A DNA stretch of 64,000 nucleotides from Pedobacter riviphilus (GTDB lineage: Bacteria; Bacteroidota; Bacteroidia; Sphingobacteriales; Sphingobacteriaceae): contig NZ_CP061171.1 in the NCBI RefSeq assembly GCF_014692875.1, positions 3,720,001 to 3,784,000 of the forward strand. The letters are read 5' to 3'. The notes beneath the pieces are model-generated. The model had not been told where the DNA came from and did not search any database. It saw nothing but the letters and a program-made list of their open reading frames with translations. Of this stretch, positions 7,185 through 17,606 are shown one piece after another. The position numbers and the translations under genes are program-made. Each line of letters opens with the position of its first letter. Within the stretch, counting starts at the first letter, position 1.

Positions 7185-9857
7185 TTAAGGTTTAACAGTT
7201 AAATTATCTTTTAGATAAAGTGTTTTGCTTGATGATCCAATCATCATTCTATATTCGCCTGGAGCCACTTCCCAAACATTATTGATATTTAGTGTTTGAA
7301 GCACCTCTTTATCCAGTTTGAATGAAATGACCTTTGTTTCACCGACTTTTAAACGTACTCTTTGGAAAGCTCTCAATGCAAGAACAGGCTGCGCTAGTTT
7401 GCTTAAAAGCGGCCTCATGTACAGCTGCACCACTTCTTCACCATCATAATTGCCTGTATTTTTAAGTTCGAAGCTTAAGTTAGCGGTTTCATTTTTAGCA
7501 ATACTTTTGCGGTCAAACTTCAAATTTTGGTAAGAAAAGTTGGTATAACTTAATCCATACCCAAACGGAAAAAGCGGTTCGCCACTTAAGTTGTTGTAAT
7601 CATCGCCCCTTCCGGTAGGTTTGTGGTTGTAAACCAGGGGTAACTGCGATTCGTCAATCGGGTAAGTAATTGGAAGTTTACCCGATGGATTTACTTTTCC
7701 AAGCAATACATCAGCAACGGCGCTACCGCCTGCTTCGCCAGGGTACCACACATTTAAAACCGCATTTACTTTATTTAACCAGGGCTGCATATTGATGGCG
7801 CTTCCACCAGTTAATACAACGATAATAGGTTTTCCAGTTTTCGCAAGTTCTTCCAACAACAATTCCTGGTTGCCCGGAAGATTTAACATTGCCCGATCTA
7901 AAAATTCCCCCTCTTTTATACCCGCAACAAATACGATTGCGTCGTTATTCTTCGCTGCAGCTACTGCATCAGTTATTTCGTTGGATTTCGTGATGCCATA
8001 ATCCCAGATCAATTTGATTTTACCGTTGCCCTTAGGCTCGAAAAACTCGATTTTAATTGCATGCTCCTTATTTTTCTCGAAATGAAAAGGAACTGTTTTG
8101 GTACTAAAAGACTTTTTGTCCCAATTATCGATCATTAATTGGTTATCGAGGTATAATCGGTAACCATCGTTTCCCTCCAATCCGATATTAACATCAGCAT
8201 TTTGTGGCACTTTAATTTTACCATCCCACCGCACCGAATAATCATCCAGCTGCAGCTGCTCATCTGGCGGGTATAATGTCCAACTGAAATTAACAGCCTT
8301 TTCATTTACTTCTTTAACAGGTTTTCCGGAGAGGTATAGCCCTTTAAAATAACTTCCGGTTAACCCTGCCTTTTGGTTGACAGAAAGAAACTGGCTATCT
8401 ACCGAAATATAAGATTGAAGCTCTCGGGTACTGCCTTTTAAATAGTTGATTTTAACATCATTGGATACTGCATTTTTTAGCCCATCCAAAATATTTATTT
8501 TATTATTTCCAGTACCGCTATATCCACCTAACCTGGCTTCTATTGCATCTTCACCTAACAATAAAATTTGTTTTGCATTTTTTAGCGGAAGTATATTGTT
8601 ATCGTTTTTTAGGAGCACGAAAGATTTTAAAGCGGCCTCTTTGGCCAGATTGCGATTACTTTGATCGTTCAACATCTTTTCGGCAATACTTTCATCTACA
8701 TAAGGATGCTCAAACAGGCCCAGCTCGAATTTAGCTTTCAGAACCCTTGCCAATGCATCATCTATTCTCGATTTTGGAATGCTGCCATCTAAAAATGCAG
8801 GAAGAAAAAGTTTGTAATGGTTATAATCTACCTGGAAGATTACATCAAGGCCTGCGTTAATTGATTGTGCCGTGGCATCTTTATAATCCTTAGCTGTAAA
8901 ATGTAATACATTGGCACCTCCAACCGCGCCTGCATCAGAAATTACGAAACCTTTAAAGCCCCATTCTGTTTTCAGTTTAGTAGTAAGTAGCCATTTATTT
9001 GAAGTTGCCGGAGAGCCAAAAACACTGTTATAGGAAGTCATTAATGAACGGATGCCAATGTTTTTAACCCCGTCTTTAAATGCTGGAAAGTGAATTTCTT
9101 CTAAAAAATGTTTATCCATCTCAATCGGGTAGCTATCCCGACCGCCATCGCCAACATTGGCAATAAAATGTTTTGGGGTAACGATGATATTCTGCCTTTC
9201 TATGGCATTCATAAAAGCATGGCCCAGCACAGTTGTGAGATAAGGGTCTTCTCCATAGGTTTCTTCTACCCTGCCCCATCTTATATCTGTAGCCATATTA
9301 ATTACAGGAGCCAGAAGATCTCTCAAACCACGGGCCCTTGCTTCCTTAGCGATAGCCGTGCCAATCTTGGCCACTAAAAGAGTATCAAAACTTGCAGCTA
9401 AACCGATTGATTGTGGAAAAGCTGTAGCGCCCTGCCTAACCAATCCATGTAAAGCCTCATCAAATGGAATAATTGGAATGCCCAAACGGGTTTCTTCAAT
9501 AAAGTATTTTTGAATTTTATTAACCTTTTTAGCAAGAGAAAGTCCATCTTCAGAGGTATTGTAGGTTAACATCTGTTGTGCATTGCCACTTCCTTGTGCA
9601 GCCGCACTTACTTGCAAACCAAAAATACCGTGCTTAAACTGTTCTTTATTTGTTTCGGTTACATCACCCGGAATCATAAATAACTGCCAGAATTTCTCTT
9701 CAGGAGTCATTCTCGAAATCAGGTCTTTTACCCTTAAATCAATATTTAATTTTGGATTTTTATAGGGCAAAGATTGTCCTTTTTTAACCTGAGCAAAAAG
9801 GCTGCTGCATAAAAACAATGCAGGCAATAAATGTAGATATCTTCTCTGTTTCAGCAT
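7185..9857 (-). CDS. GH3 beta-glycosidase with PA14 domain
   Basis: A periplasmic glycoside hydrolase family 3 enzyme of 890 residues. A signal peptide occupies residues 1-22. The (beta/alpha)8 domain carries RWGRVEETYGEDPYL (193-207), VTPKHFIAN and the likely nucleophile Asp308 in KGFVISDAGAVGG. The second alpha/beta domain begins near residue 400 and is split by a PA14 carbohydrate-binding insert at about 498-636 (GSYFKGLYLSG to LIWDYG). A fibronectin-III-like domain ends the protein (ENTGNYDGEEVVQLYMR-like region). This layout is usual for beta-glucosidases and related enzymes of Bacteroidota. It starts two bases after the GH29 stop, so the two are co-translated and probably act one after the other on the same glycan. 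Confidence 0.92.
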   Translation of the reverse strand: MLKQRRYLHLLPALFLCSSLFAQVKKGQSLPYKNPKLNIDLRVKDLISRMTPEEKFWQLFMIPGDVTETNKEQFKHGIFGLQVSAAAQGSGNAQQMLTYNTSEDGLSLAKKVNKIQKYFIEETRLGIPIIPFDEALHGLVRQGATAFPQSIGLAASFDTLLVAKIGTAIAKEARARGLRDLLAPVINMATDIRWGRVEETYGEDPYLTTVLGHAFMNAIERQNIIVTPKHFIANVGDGGRDSYPIEMDKHFLEEIHFPAFKDGVKNIGIRSLMTSYNSVFGSPATSNKWLLTTKLKTEWGFKGFVISDAGAVGGANVLHFTAKDYKDATAQSINAGLDVIFQVDYNHYKLFLPAFLDGSIPKSRIDDALARVLKAKFELGLFEHPYVDESIAEKMLNDQSNRNLAKEAALKSFVLLKNDNNILPLKNAKQILLLGEDAIEARLGGYSGTGNNKINILDGLKNAVSNDVKINYLKGSTRELQSYISVDSQFLSVNQKAGLTGSYFKGLYLSGKPVKEVNEKAVNFSWTLYPPDEQLQLDDYSVRWDGKIKVPQNADVNIGLEGNDGYRLYLDNQLMIDNWDKKSFSTKTVPFHFEKNKEHAIKIEFFEPKGNGKIKLIWDYGITKSNEITDAVAAAKNNDAIVFVAGIKEGEFLDRAMLNLPGNQELLLEELAKTGKPIIVVLTGGSAINMQPWLNKVNAVLNVWYPGEAGGSAVADVLLGKVNPSGKLPITYPIDESQLPLVYNHKPTGRGDDYNNLSGEPLFPFGYGLSYTNFSYQNLKFDRKSIAKNETANLSFELKNTGNYDGEEVVQLYMRPLLSKLAQPVLALRAFQRVRLKVGETKVISFKLDKEVLQTLNINNVWEVAPGEYRMMIGSSSKTLYLKDNLTVKP

Positions 9858-9859
9858 TA

Positions 9860-11281
9860 CTAATTGGTTTCGGGCGTAAAAGAAAAAGTCAAAGCAATTT
9901 TCTCCTCGGTTTTTGGAAAATCAAAATGTACTTTGCCATTTATCAGCTTCCATTTTACTTTTTGCTTATTACTTAACAGTGTAATAAAAGTCCCTTTTTT
10001 AGGAATACTTCCCTGCCAGGAAATTTCTTTAGGCAGGTTACGATCAAGCAAACTGATACCATAAATGGTTTTGCCATCTTTACTCTGGGTAAACCAGTTT
10101 TGCCCGTCATGATAGTTTTTGGTGATGCGCGTTCCATAAATGGCAGCACCATTTTTTGAGGTCCAATGCCCAATTTCTTCTAATTTTTTAATTACATCAT
10201 CAGGTAAAGTTCCATCTGCTTTCGGACCAACACCCAATAACAAACTTCCGCCTTTGGCTACAATTTCTACCAGTTTGTGCACTACTTCAGCTGCAGGTTT
10301 ATATTGATCATTAGGGACAAATCCCCATGCGCCGCCTAAGGTCATACAGCTCTCCCAAGGATAATCCAATTGTTTTTCGGGGATTTTCTGTTCAGGAGTC
10401 TGGTAATTTTCGAACTGACCATGTACGGTACGGTCGACCATAATTAACCCAGGCTGTGCTTTCCGGGCGTCAGCGGCAATCTTTGGCATATCAATATCCT
10501 GGCTCCACGCTGGAATAGGTGCTCCCCATGAAAGTACTTCTTCATTTACCGATGCTAAAGGCCTTACCCAACCGCCATCTAACCACAAAATATCGATGCT
10601 TCCGTAATTGTTCATCAACTCGCCAATCTGGTTCTGAGTATAGCTTTTGAACATATTCCACCGCCATGGATTCTTTCTGATGTCGTAGTTGTTATTTCTA
10701 TCTGCAGTGGCATATTTATCCCACCAATAGTATTGCGAATGCCAGTCGGGCTTTGAAAAATAAGCACCGATCATAAAATTCTGCTTCCGAAAAGCATCGA
10801 ATACATATTTAGCAACATCTTTTTTAGGGTTGTTGGCAAATGGACCTTTTGCAATGCTAAAATCAGATTGTTTAGTATCGAACATAGCAAAGCCGTCATG
10901 ATGTTTGGTGGTAAAAACCAGGTATTTCATTCCAGCATCTTTACCGGCCTTTGCCCATTGCTCGGGGTTAAATTTTGTTGGGTTAAACTTTTCATTTAAT
11001 CCCCAATACCATTTCTTGTAATCATTGTACTTTATTGTACTGTCTCTGTCAATCCAGTCTTCCGAACAGATTGACCAAGATTCAATAATTCCAGGAACAG
11101 CATATAAACCCCAATGGATAATCATTCCAAACTTTTGGTCTTGCCAGTATTCTAATTTCTTTTTTACTGCTTCATCTTTGGGCCATTCATATTTGGTTGA
11201 TTCTTTGAGGATATCGTTTCGCTGTGCGAAAGCGATATTGACGCAACAGATAAAGGCAATTAAAAGGCCAGGTAATTTCAT
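9860..11281 (-). CDS. Alpha-L-fucosidase, GH29 (PUL copy)
   Basis: A secreted GH29 enzyme of 473 residues with a signal peptide ending at about residue 19 (NIAFA). The catalytic barrel shows FGMIIHWGLYAVPG (51-64), TTKHHDGFAMFDT (124-136) and IDILWLDGGW, where Asp235 is the likely nucleophile. A short beta-sandwich C-terminal domain follows. Compared with the 614-residue GH29 at 2.2 kb it lacks the doubled C-terminal segments, and sequence identity looks low apart from active-site motifs. The two are therefore not a recent duplication. It lies between susD and GH3 in the PUL, which suggests that the glycan taken up by the SusCD pair carries alpha-L-fucose or a closely related sugar. Confidence 0.9.
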   Translation of the reverse strand: MKLPGLLIAFICCVNIAFAQRNDILKESTKYEWPKDEAVKKKLEYWQDQKFGMIIHWGLYAVPGIIESWSICSEDWIDRDSTIKYNDYKKWYWGLNEKFNPTKFNPEQWAKAGKDAGMKYLVFTTKHHDGFAMFDTKQSDFSIAKGPFANNPKKDVAKYVFDAFRKQNFMIGAYFSKPDWHSQYYWWDKYATADRNNNYDIRKNPWRWNMFKSYTQNQIGELMNNYGSIDILWLDGGWVRPLASVNEEVLSWGAPIPAWSQDIDMPKIAADARKAQPGLIMVDRTVHGQFENYQTPEQKIPEKQLDYPWESCMTLGGAWGFVPNDQYKPAAEVVHKLVEIVAKGGSLLLGVGPKADGTLPDDVIKKLEEIGHWTSKNGAAIYGTRITKNYHDGQNWFTQSKDGKTIYGISLLDRNLPKEISWQGSIPKKGTFITLLSNKQKVKWKLINGKVHFDFPKTEEKIALTFSFTPETN

Positions 11282-11294
11282 ATTTTAATATAAT

Positions 11295-11324
11295 TAAAAA
11301 TCCCGGCAGAAACTACCGGGATTT
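11295..11324 (-). terminator. Intra-operon terminator between susD and GH29
   Basis: On the minus strand a 9-bp stem (AAATCCCGG with CCGGGATTT) precedes a T-rich stretch. It lies in the 56-base gap between the susD stop and the GH29 start. Partial termination here would give more binding/transport protein than enzyme. Confidence 0.65.
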
Positions 11325-11337
11325 AATTTGAAAAGGA

Positions 11338-12930
11338 TTAAGGCATCCAGAATATTTTAGTTTTGCGGGTATCTTTAGCTACTACAGCTTGATAATTTGT
11401 ACTATTTAAAGTTTTCTCCTTTGCTGGATAAACCAATCTTGTTGGAGGGGTCTCATAACCTACTTGTTTTCCGTTTGTAGGGAATGTTAATACAGGGAAA
11501 CCAGTTCTTCTATACTCCGACCATGCCTCTGTTGATTGTAGAACACCAAAGTGTACCCATTTTTGAGTGTAAATTTTTGTTAATTTATCTGTTGAAGCAC
11601 CAGTATATGCTGCAGTAGAAGCGTTTACCCAAGTATCTACTGTTGCAGCAGCCGGAGCTTCTAATTTAACATAAGCACCTTGATTTAAATTATTAAGGTA
11701 GTAATAGAAAGCAACAGATTGTCTTAAAGCAACATCATATGCCGTTTTTGCATCGGTTGTACTTCCCCAACGCTCAAATGCTTCTGCTTTTAATAAGTTA
11801 ACCTCTGATGCTGTGATTAAAATTCCAGGAAGTTTTTGGTTGAAAACAAATGTTGCTGAATCTAATACTGAATAATCAGCAAAGCTTGATTCTTGCTGCG
11901 CGGTTGTAAAAGTTACTGGCATAGCTCTATAAGTAGCATTCTGGACAAACTTACCTGCTACTGTACGACCGAATTTATCATATAATACAGGAATACGTGG
12001 ATCATTTGCTGGTAACAAAACGGTATTTAGCATATAATCAGTAGCATACCAGCTACCTTCAAAAAATGCATCATGCAAATCACTTGTACTATTTGTTAAA
12101 GGCTGTAATAACACATCTGAGTTACCTGGGTTATAAGTACCAATATTACCTCCATCTACCAGTGGATATGCAGTTTGGTTACCTAACATTTGTAAAACAG
12201 CAGTTTTTGCAGTCGCTTCATCTGTTTTTGAAATACGCATTAATAATCTTAACCTTAAAGAGTTAGCATAGCGGGTCCACTTGCTAACATCTCCTTTAAG
12301 AAGAATATCAGATTTAGCAAATGCTGCCGTAGTAGTAGCAGATTTAAAAAAAGTAGCAGCAGCATCTAAATCAGCAATAAAAGAAGTATATAATGCCTTT
12401 TGCTCATCATATTTAGGATTACTAATTGTACTGTTTGTTGGTAAGCTACCTGCGGCTGAATAAGGGATATCACCCCACAAATCTACCATTTTAGCAGCCT
12501 GTTCTAATAAAACTACTTTGGCCGCCTGCATAATAATTTTCTGACTAGCTTGATCTGCTGCAGAAAGAGAACTATACTTTCCTTCCATTACTCTATAGAT
12601 TGTTAACGGGCCACTCCCATTTCCACCAGTGCTGTAAAAATCATCCCAATATTGTTGTGAATAACTATCGCTTTGCTGATAAATGGTATTTCCATTTGAG
12701 ATATAAGTGGTCTGCGCATAAACTCCCGGCATTTGGCTTAAGAAAGTACGCACATTCCAATATTTAGCAGCTACGCGATCATTGTTTAGCATGGCTGTAA
12801 ACAATCCTGGCAAGTTCGGGTCTAAAACCTTTTCCGGATTGTTAAATTTTTCATCAATATCTTTTTTGCAACCAAGCACTGTTGTTAGCGACAATAAAAG
12901 AAAACTTGCTTTTATGATTAACTTTTTCAT
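11338..12930 (-). CDS. SusD/RagB-family outer-membrane nutrient-binding lipoprotein
   Basis: A surface glycan-binding lipoprotein that closes the lid of the SusC channel. The lipobox LTTVLGC puts the lipidated cysteine near residue 21, followed by KKD. The 530-residue length and the TPR-like helical pattern (ASEVNLLKAEAFERWG near the C terminus, and AKMVDLWGDIPYSAAG in the middle) are those of the SusD-like superfamily, more like the SusD_2 group than starch SusD. Its start is 19 bases behind the SusC stop, the standard pairing. The C-terminal KTKIFWMP is a normal family ending. The ligand is not readable from the sequence; the GH29 and GH3 neighbours suggest a fucosylated oligosaccharide. 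Confidence 0.93.
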   Translation of the reverse strand: MKKLIIKASFLLLSLTTVLGCKKDIDEKFNNPEKVLDPNLPGLFTAMLNNDRVAAKYWNVRTFLSQMPGVYAQTTYISNGNTIYQQSDSYSQQYWDDFYSTGGNGSGPLTIYRVMEGKYSSLSAADQASQKIIMQAAKVVLLEQAAKMVDLWGDIPYSAAGSLPTNSTISNPKYDEQKALYTSFIADLDAAATFFKSATTTAAFAKSDILLKGDVSKWTRYANSLRLRLLMRISKTDEATAKTAVLQMLGNQTAYPLVDGGNIGTYNPGNSDVLLQPLTNSTSDLHDAFFEGSWYATDYMLNTVLLPANDPRIPVLYDKFGRTVAGKFVQNATYRAMPVTFTTAQQESSFADYSVLDSATFVFNQKLPGILITASEVNLLKAEAFERWGSTTDAKTAYDVALRQSVAFYYYLNNLNQGAYVKLEAPAAATVDTWVNASTAAYTGASTDKLTKIYTQKWVHFGVLQSTEAWSEYRRTGFPVLTFPTNGKQVGYETPPTRLVYPAKEKTLNSTNYQAVVAKDTRKTKIFWMP

Positions 12931-12949
12931 AATATCTTATTTGTTTTGA

Positions 12950-15900
12950 CTAAAAATTTGCATTTAATGAGAATCCAAAGTTTCTAGATGCAGCTGTTGA
13001 GCCCACATCTACACCTTGCGACCACCATTTGTTTCCAAGCGGTGCCTCTGGATCTAGATCTTTCAAAGTTCTGTGGATGTAAAACAAGTTACGTCCGATC
13101 AATGAAAATCTTAAATTGGAAATTTTCAGTTTTTTAGTGAAAGAAGCTGGAATTTTATAGCTCAATACAACCTCTCTCATCTTGATGTAATCGTTATCAA
13201 AAATCTCTGCTTCGGTTAATGAACCTTCACCCCAGTTATATGTAGTTAAGTAATAATCAGCAGCAGAAAGCACCTTAGTATTTGGCAATCCAGTGGTTTG
13301 ATTTACACCTTTCAAAACTACACCATCGTTGTAGGTTTTACCATTACTAGTATAACTTAAACCGCCGTTAGCCGCATCTCTAAACTCCATTGAATTCTCT
13401 AACATACCTGCACCGCGCATGTATTTCAAATTAGGAGCAATCATTTTACCACCGAAACGATAGTCGATGGTAACATCTAATGCAAAGTTTCCATAGCTAA
13501 AAGTATTAGAGAAACCTCCAACTGCTTTCGGCATGATGTTTCCTGCCTTAACATAAACAGAGTTATCCATTACATAGTAACCATCATCACTGATTAAGTA
13601 ATTGCCATTCGCATCCGTTTTTCTAGGACGGATATAAATATTACCCAATTCTTCTCCAGCTCTGGCCACGATTTTAGCTGTAGCTTGATCTGAAGAATAG
13701 AAATTGATCTCTGAATTGGCATCTTTTAATGAATTTACTTTTGATTTATTGGTTGAAAAGTTTAAACGCGTATCCCATCTAAATTTCCCAGAAACTGGGG
13801 TGGCATTTAAGGCAATCTCGAAACCCTTATTACCAATTTCTCCAACGTTTACAATTTGACTTTGAGCGCCATTTGTAGAACTTACTTCCAATGGTAAAAT
13901 TTGGTTTTTGATCTTGTTGTCATAATAACTAACATCCAAACCCAATCTTCCATTTAAGAATCTAGTTTCTAAGCCAAACTCGGCTTCATGTTTCTTTTCT
14001 GGCATTAAACCTAGGTTACCATAAGCTCTTGCAGGAACTAATGTAGGTACTGAACCGTTAATCGTTTGTTGCGAAGTTTGAGTATAAGAAACATTAGCTT
14101 CATAAATTGGAGGGGCATTACCTACCACACCATAAGAAGCTCTCAGTTTACCATAACTCCAGAATTTTGGTAATTTCCAAAGATCACTAAATACAAAACC
14201 ACTGTTTACTGAATAATAAGAGTATTGATTGTTTCCTGGAGGAAGAGTAGAAACATATTCTTGTCTGGCTGTACCTTCTGCAAATAAGAAATCTTTATAG
14301 CTTAAGTTCATAATCCCTAAGTAAGCGTATTTAAGTTGCTCTTTACGCGTTTCAGAAGTTTCAGCAACGCCAAATGAGTTGGATAAAGCAAAAAAGTTCT
14401 CTGTAACTAATCCATCTCTGGTATTAGATTTTAAGTCTTTGTAAGTCTCTTTTCTACCTTGGTAACCACCACTTACAGATAAACCAAAATCTTTGCCGAT
14501 TTTATTAGAATAAGTTAATAACGCATCTCCATAAAGTACTGAATATTGTCCCTGAGTTGTAGTATAAGAACCTGTACTTGTGTTACCGTTTAAAGCTGTA
14601 GGAATTTCAGTAAATTGACGATTCTCTGTTTTAGCACTGGTATAATCATTACCAATACGACCTCTTAGTTTTAAATTTTTAGCTACATCATAGTTTAAAG
14701 TGAAACTAGATAACAATCTGTTTTCATTTTCGTCATATTGGTTTTTCAATTGTTGCCAATAGAAATCCAACAAATTAGTAGCTCTGATATTGAAAAGGAA
14801 TGGTTCAGGGCGAGCAGTTTGATCAAAAGTAGCATATTTGTAACCATTACTCGTTTGGAATCTTTCTTTCATCAAGCTCATATCTTCCGCACGGCTGAAA
14901 AACCCACCAAATGAACCTAAAACCTGGCCTAATTGATAAGGTCTGTTTTTGGTAATGGTATTTACATAACTCACGATCACATCTGCAGATAATTTTGGTG
15001 CAAGTTTAATTGTAGAATTTAAGTTAAAGGTATTTTTAGCACCGGTATTTCCCGGTTGAGTACCTTTATAATCTAAACGAGAAGCAGAGAAGCGATAGTT
15101 AACGCCTTCTGTCTGATTAGAAATTGCAACGTTTGCATTAGAAGTATATCCATTTTGGTATACATCTCTGTAGTTATTTGGTTGAGGAGAGTATGAACGA
15201 ATTGAACCATCCCACCATCTTACTTGTTGGCCTTCCATTTTAGGACCAAAATTCGCATAAGCTCTGAAATACGGTCTGAAACCACTTGGAGAACCTGCAT
15301 CTGCGATCCAGCCTTCTTCAGTTGCACCGTTTGCTACGTTAGTTTCTCTATCATAACCCGGGCCATAAGTGTTTTGAAAATTAGGCAAGAAAGCAACCTG
15401 ATCAATAGAACCTTGGTAGTTAAAATCAACTCCTAAACCTCTGTTCTTTGAACCTTTTTTTGTTGTAATTACTACAACTCCACTTGCTGCATCAGAGCCA
15501 TAAAGCGCAGATGCACTTGCTCCTTTTAATACGGTTAAACTTTCGATATCTGCAGGGTTAATATCCAAGATACCATTACCACGTACACGTTGATCATCCC
15601 AATAGTTGTTGTTATTCGCACCAGCAGCACCATTTTGTCCATCGTTTCTGATCATCACCCCATCCACCACATATAAAGGTTGTTGATTGTAGTTAATAGA
15701 GTTAATACCCCTAATCTGAACATTTACAGCACTACTAGCACCACCCGGAGCTGTTGTAATTTTAACACCTGCAGCTTTACCATATAATGCCGATGCAAAG
15801 TTGGTGTTACCAGCCTCTGTTAGCTGTTTAGCCGTTACCGTACTTACTGCGTAACCAAGAGATTTTTCCTGGCGCTTAATCCCCAATGCAGTTGTTACTA

Positions 15901-16216
15901 CGTTAACTTCATCAAGCTGATTAGAACTTTCTTTTAAGATTACATTTATTGATGTTTGATCGTTTATGCTAATTTCTTGTTTAGCGTAACCTATTGCAGT
16001 AAATACCAAAGTTTCGTTAGGACTTACTGATATAGAGAATTTTCCACTGCCATCTGTTTGAGTTACTTTTGCAGTTCCTTTAACAGATACGCTTACACCA
16101 GGAAGAGGACCTGACGCGTCTTTTACCGTACCGGTAATATTCTTCTGTGCAAAAACTGTTATTGTTAAAAAACACAATAACAGCATACTTAAGCACTTTA
16201 AGTATGTCTTTTTCAT
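12950..16216 (-). CDS. SusC/RagA-family TonB-dependent transporter
   Basis: An outer-membrane importer of 1088 residues, driven by TonB. It has a signal peptide (1-23), a carboxypeptidase-regulatory-like domain at about 25-105 (ITGTVKDASGPLPGVSVSVKG), the plug domain with YGKAAGVKITTAPGG and VQIRGINSINYNQQPLYVVDG (about 140-185), and the LKGASASALYGSDAASGVV stretch typical of SusC plugs. A 22-strand barrel follows, ending in SRNFGFSLNANF with a terminal aromatic residue. It forms a complex with the downstream SusD. No anti-sigma-interacting (STN) domain precedes the plug, so ECF/anti-sigma control is unlikely. The ROK gene upstream is the better regulator candidate. Confidence 0.95.
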   Translation of the reverse strand: MKKTYLKCLSMLLLCFLTITVFAQKNITGTVKDASGPLPGVSVSVKGTAKVTQTDGSGKFSISVSPNETLVFTAIGYAKQEISINDQTSINVILKESSNQLDEVNVVTTALGIKRQEKSLGYAVSTVTAKQLTEAGNTNFASALYGKAAGVKITTAPGGASSAVNVQIRGINSINYNQQPLYVVDGVMIRNDGQNGAAGANNNNYWDDQRVRGNGILDINPADIESLTVLKGASASALYGSDAASGVVVITTKKGSKNRGLGVDFNYQGSIDQVAFLPNFQNTYGPGYDRETNVANGATEEGWIADAGSPSGFRPYFRAYANFGPKMEGQQVRWWDGSIRSYSPQPNNYRDVYQNGYTSNANVAISNQTEGVNYRFSASRLDYKGTQPGNTGAKNTFNLNSTIKLAPKLSADVIVSYVNTITKNRPYQLGQVLGSFGGFFSRAEDMSLMKERFQTSNGYKYATFDQTARPEPFLFNIRATNLLDFYWQQLKNQYDENENRLLSSFTLNYDVAKNLKLRGRIGNDYTSAKTENRQFTEIPTALNGNTSTGSYTTTQGQYSVLYGDALLTYSNKIGKDFGLSVSGGYQGRKETYKDLKSNTRDGLVTENFFALSNSFGVAETSETRKEQLKYAYLGIMNLSYKDFLFAEGTARQEYVSTLPPGNNQYSYYSVNSGFVFSDLWKLPKFWSYGKLRASYGVVGNAPPIYEANVSYTQTSQQTINGSVPTLVPARAYGNLGLMPEKKHEAEFGLETRFLNGRLGLDVSYYDNKIKNQILPLEVSSTNGAQSQIVNVGEIGNKGFEIALNATPVSGKFRWDTRLNFSTNKSKVNSLKDANSEINFYSSDQATAKIVARAGEELGNIYIRPRKTDANGNYLISDDGYYVMDNSVYVKAGNIMPKAVGGFSNTFSYGNFALDVTIDYRFGGKMIAPNLKYMRGAGMLENSMEFRDAANGGLSYTSNGKTYNDGVVLKGVNQTTGLPNTKVLSAADYYLTTYNWGEGSLTEAEIFDNDYIKMREVVLSYKIPASFTKKLKISNLRFSLIGRNLFYIHRTLKDLDPEAPLGNKWWSQGVDVGSTAASRNFGFSLNANF

Positions 16217-16320
16217 AATTTTTAGTTTAGTTAGTTTAAAATAAGTTTAAGGTAGTGCGAGACTTAGTAAGTTGATTTTTTATTTTTGCATATGTATTTG
16301 TTTTATGTTTAAGAATCTCT

Positions 16321-17511
16321 TTAGTCAAATTGATTATACTCTACTATCAAACTTCCAGCAGCCAATAATTCAGCTTCATCCGTCAGGGTAGAGAGTTTTA
16401 TTTTGGTTTGTTCTGCTATTCGGGGAATACAAAACTCATGGATAGCTTGTTGGATTGGCGGCAAAAGCATTTTACCTACCTTAGCCCCTCTTCCACTTAA
16501 AACAATACACTGAGGGTTTAAAAGATGGATTAATGTGGCTACTCCTTTGCCCAGTTGAAAAATAGCTTTAGCCAATACTGATATGGCTACAGGATCTTGC
16601 TGACTTACAGCGTATAAGAAATGATCAGCAGGGTGTTTACTTTTGTCTTCAAACAGTTTTTTCATGCTCGATTCAGCACCTCCTGCAATTGCTTCTTCCG
16701 CCCGCTTAGCCATTACCAATAAGGAAGTATCAACCTCTAAACAGCCTCTTCTGCCACAAGAACACAAATTGTCACTGTTCGAAAGTGGGATGTGACTAAA
16801 CTCACCTGCACTGCCACTACTGCCCCGGTATAATTTACCATTTACAATCATTCCCAAGCCCGTTCCCCAGCCAATATTAACCACCATTACATCTTTTAAA
16901 TTAACAGCTTCTCCGAAATTTAATTCGGCCAGCGCAATCAAACTAGAATCGTTATCTATATATACAGGTAAATTGATTTTAGAAGAAAGATAATTTTGTA
17001 AGGTTGTTCCTTCTTTAACTTTAAGAAAAGAGTGATTAATTCCTTCATCAGCATTAACAAAACCTGGCATACCAATACCAACCCCTAAAATATCTGTCCT
17101 GTTGATTTCAGATTGATCGATACTGGTGTTGATGAAATTTACAAGGTCGCCAATATTGCTTTCCTTTGATGACAGCTCAAACTCTAAAGTCCGAATTGGT
17201 GTAACCATTGTTCTTGAGAGGTCGTAAATGGTTAACCTAGATGTTAACTGATCCATTGCAATGGCTACAATATATTTTTTCAAATTTGGATTGATCAAGA
17301 ACATTGCAGCCCTTCTGCCACCTGTTGATGGCGCGAAACCCTCTTCTATAATATAGCCTTCAGTTATCAAATTATTAACCACAGCGGTAACCAAAGGCAA
17401 GCTCTTTTGCGTCAGCTTACTCAAATCTGTAAGTGATAGCGATTTCTTATAGTATAAATGCTTAATAATACCAGCCCTAAGGCGCTGATTTTTCTCTACA
17501 ATTACAGACAT
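16321..17511 (-). CDS. ROK-family transcriptional regulator
   Basis: A repressor of the NagC/XylR type (396 residues). An N-terminal winged helix-turn-helix lies at about residues 8-60 (IIKHLYYKKSLSLTDLSKLT, then VTAVVNNLITEGYI). The sugar-kinase-like ROK domain contains the zinc site His240, Cys250, Cys252 and Cys257 (HIPLSNSDNLCSCGRRGCLE), plus phosphate-binding loops such as GVGIGMPG and NIGWGTGLG. It would sense a free or phosphorylated sugar and control the adjacent PUL. The gene lies 104 bases upstream of susC on the same strand, so it may be autoregulated and partly cotranscribed. ROK control of a SusCD locus is less common than SusR, HTCS or ECF control. Confidence 0.9.
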   Translation of the reverse strand: MSVIVEKNQRLRAGIIKHLYYKKSLSLTDLSKLTQKSLPLVTAVVNNLITEGYIIEEGFAPSTGGRRAAMFLINPNLKKYIVAIAMDQLTSRLTIYDLSRTMVTPIRTLEFELSSKESNIGDLVNFINTSIDQSEINRTDILGVGIGMPGFVNADEGINHSFLKVKEGTTLQNYLSSKINLPVYIDNDSSLIALAELNFGEAVNLKDVMVVNIGWGTGLGMIVNGKLYRGSSGSAGEFSHIPLSNSDNLCSCGRRGCLEVDTSLLVMAKRAEEAIAGGAESSMKKLFEDKSKHPADHFLYAVSQQDPVAISVLAKAIFQLGKGVATLIHLLNPQCIVLSGRGAKVGKMLLPPIQQAIHEFCIPRIAEQTKIKLSTLTDEAELLAAGSLIVEYNQFD

Positions 17512-17606
17512 GATATTTGATTACAGTCCAAACTTAAAAAATATTTTTAAAACATCATAATACTTTTTAATTTTTTTTAAAAGTTAATTATCAATCGACC
17601 GTAAAC

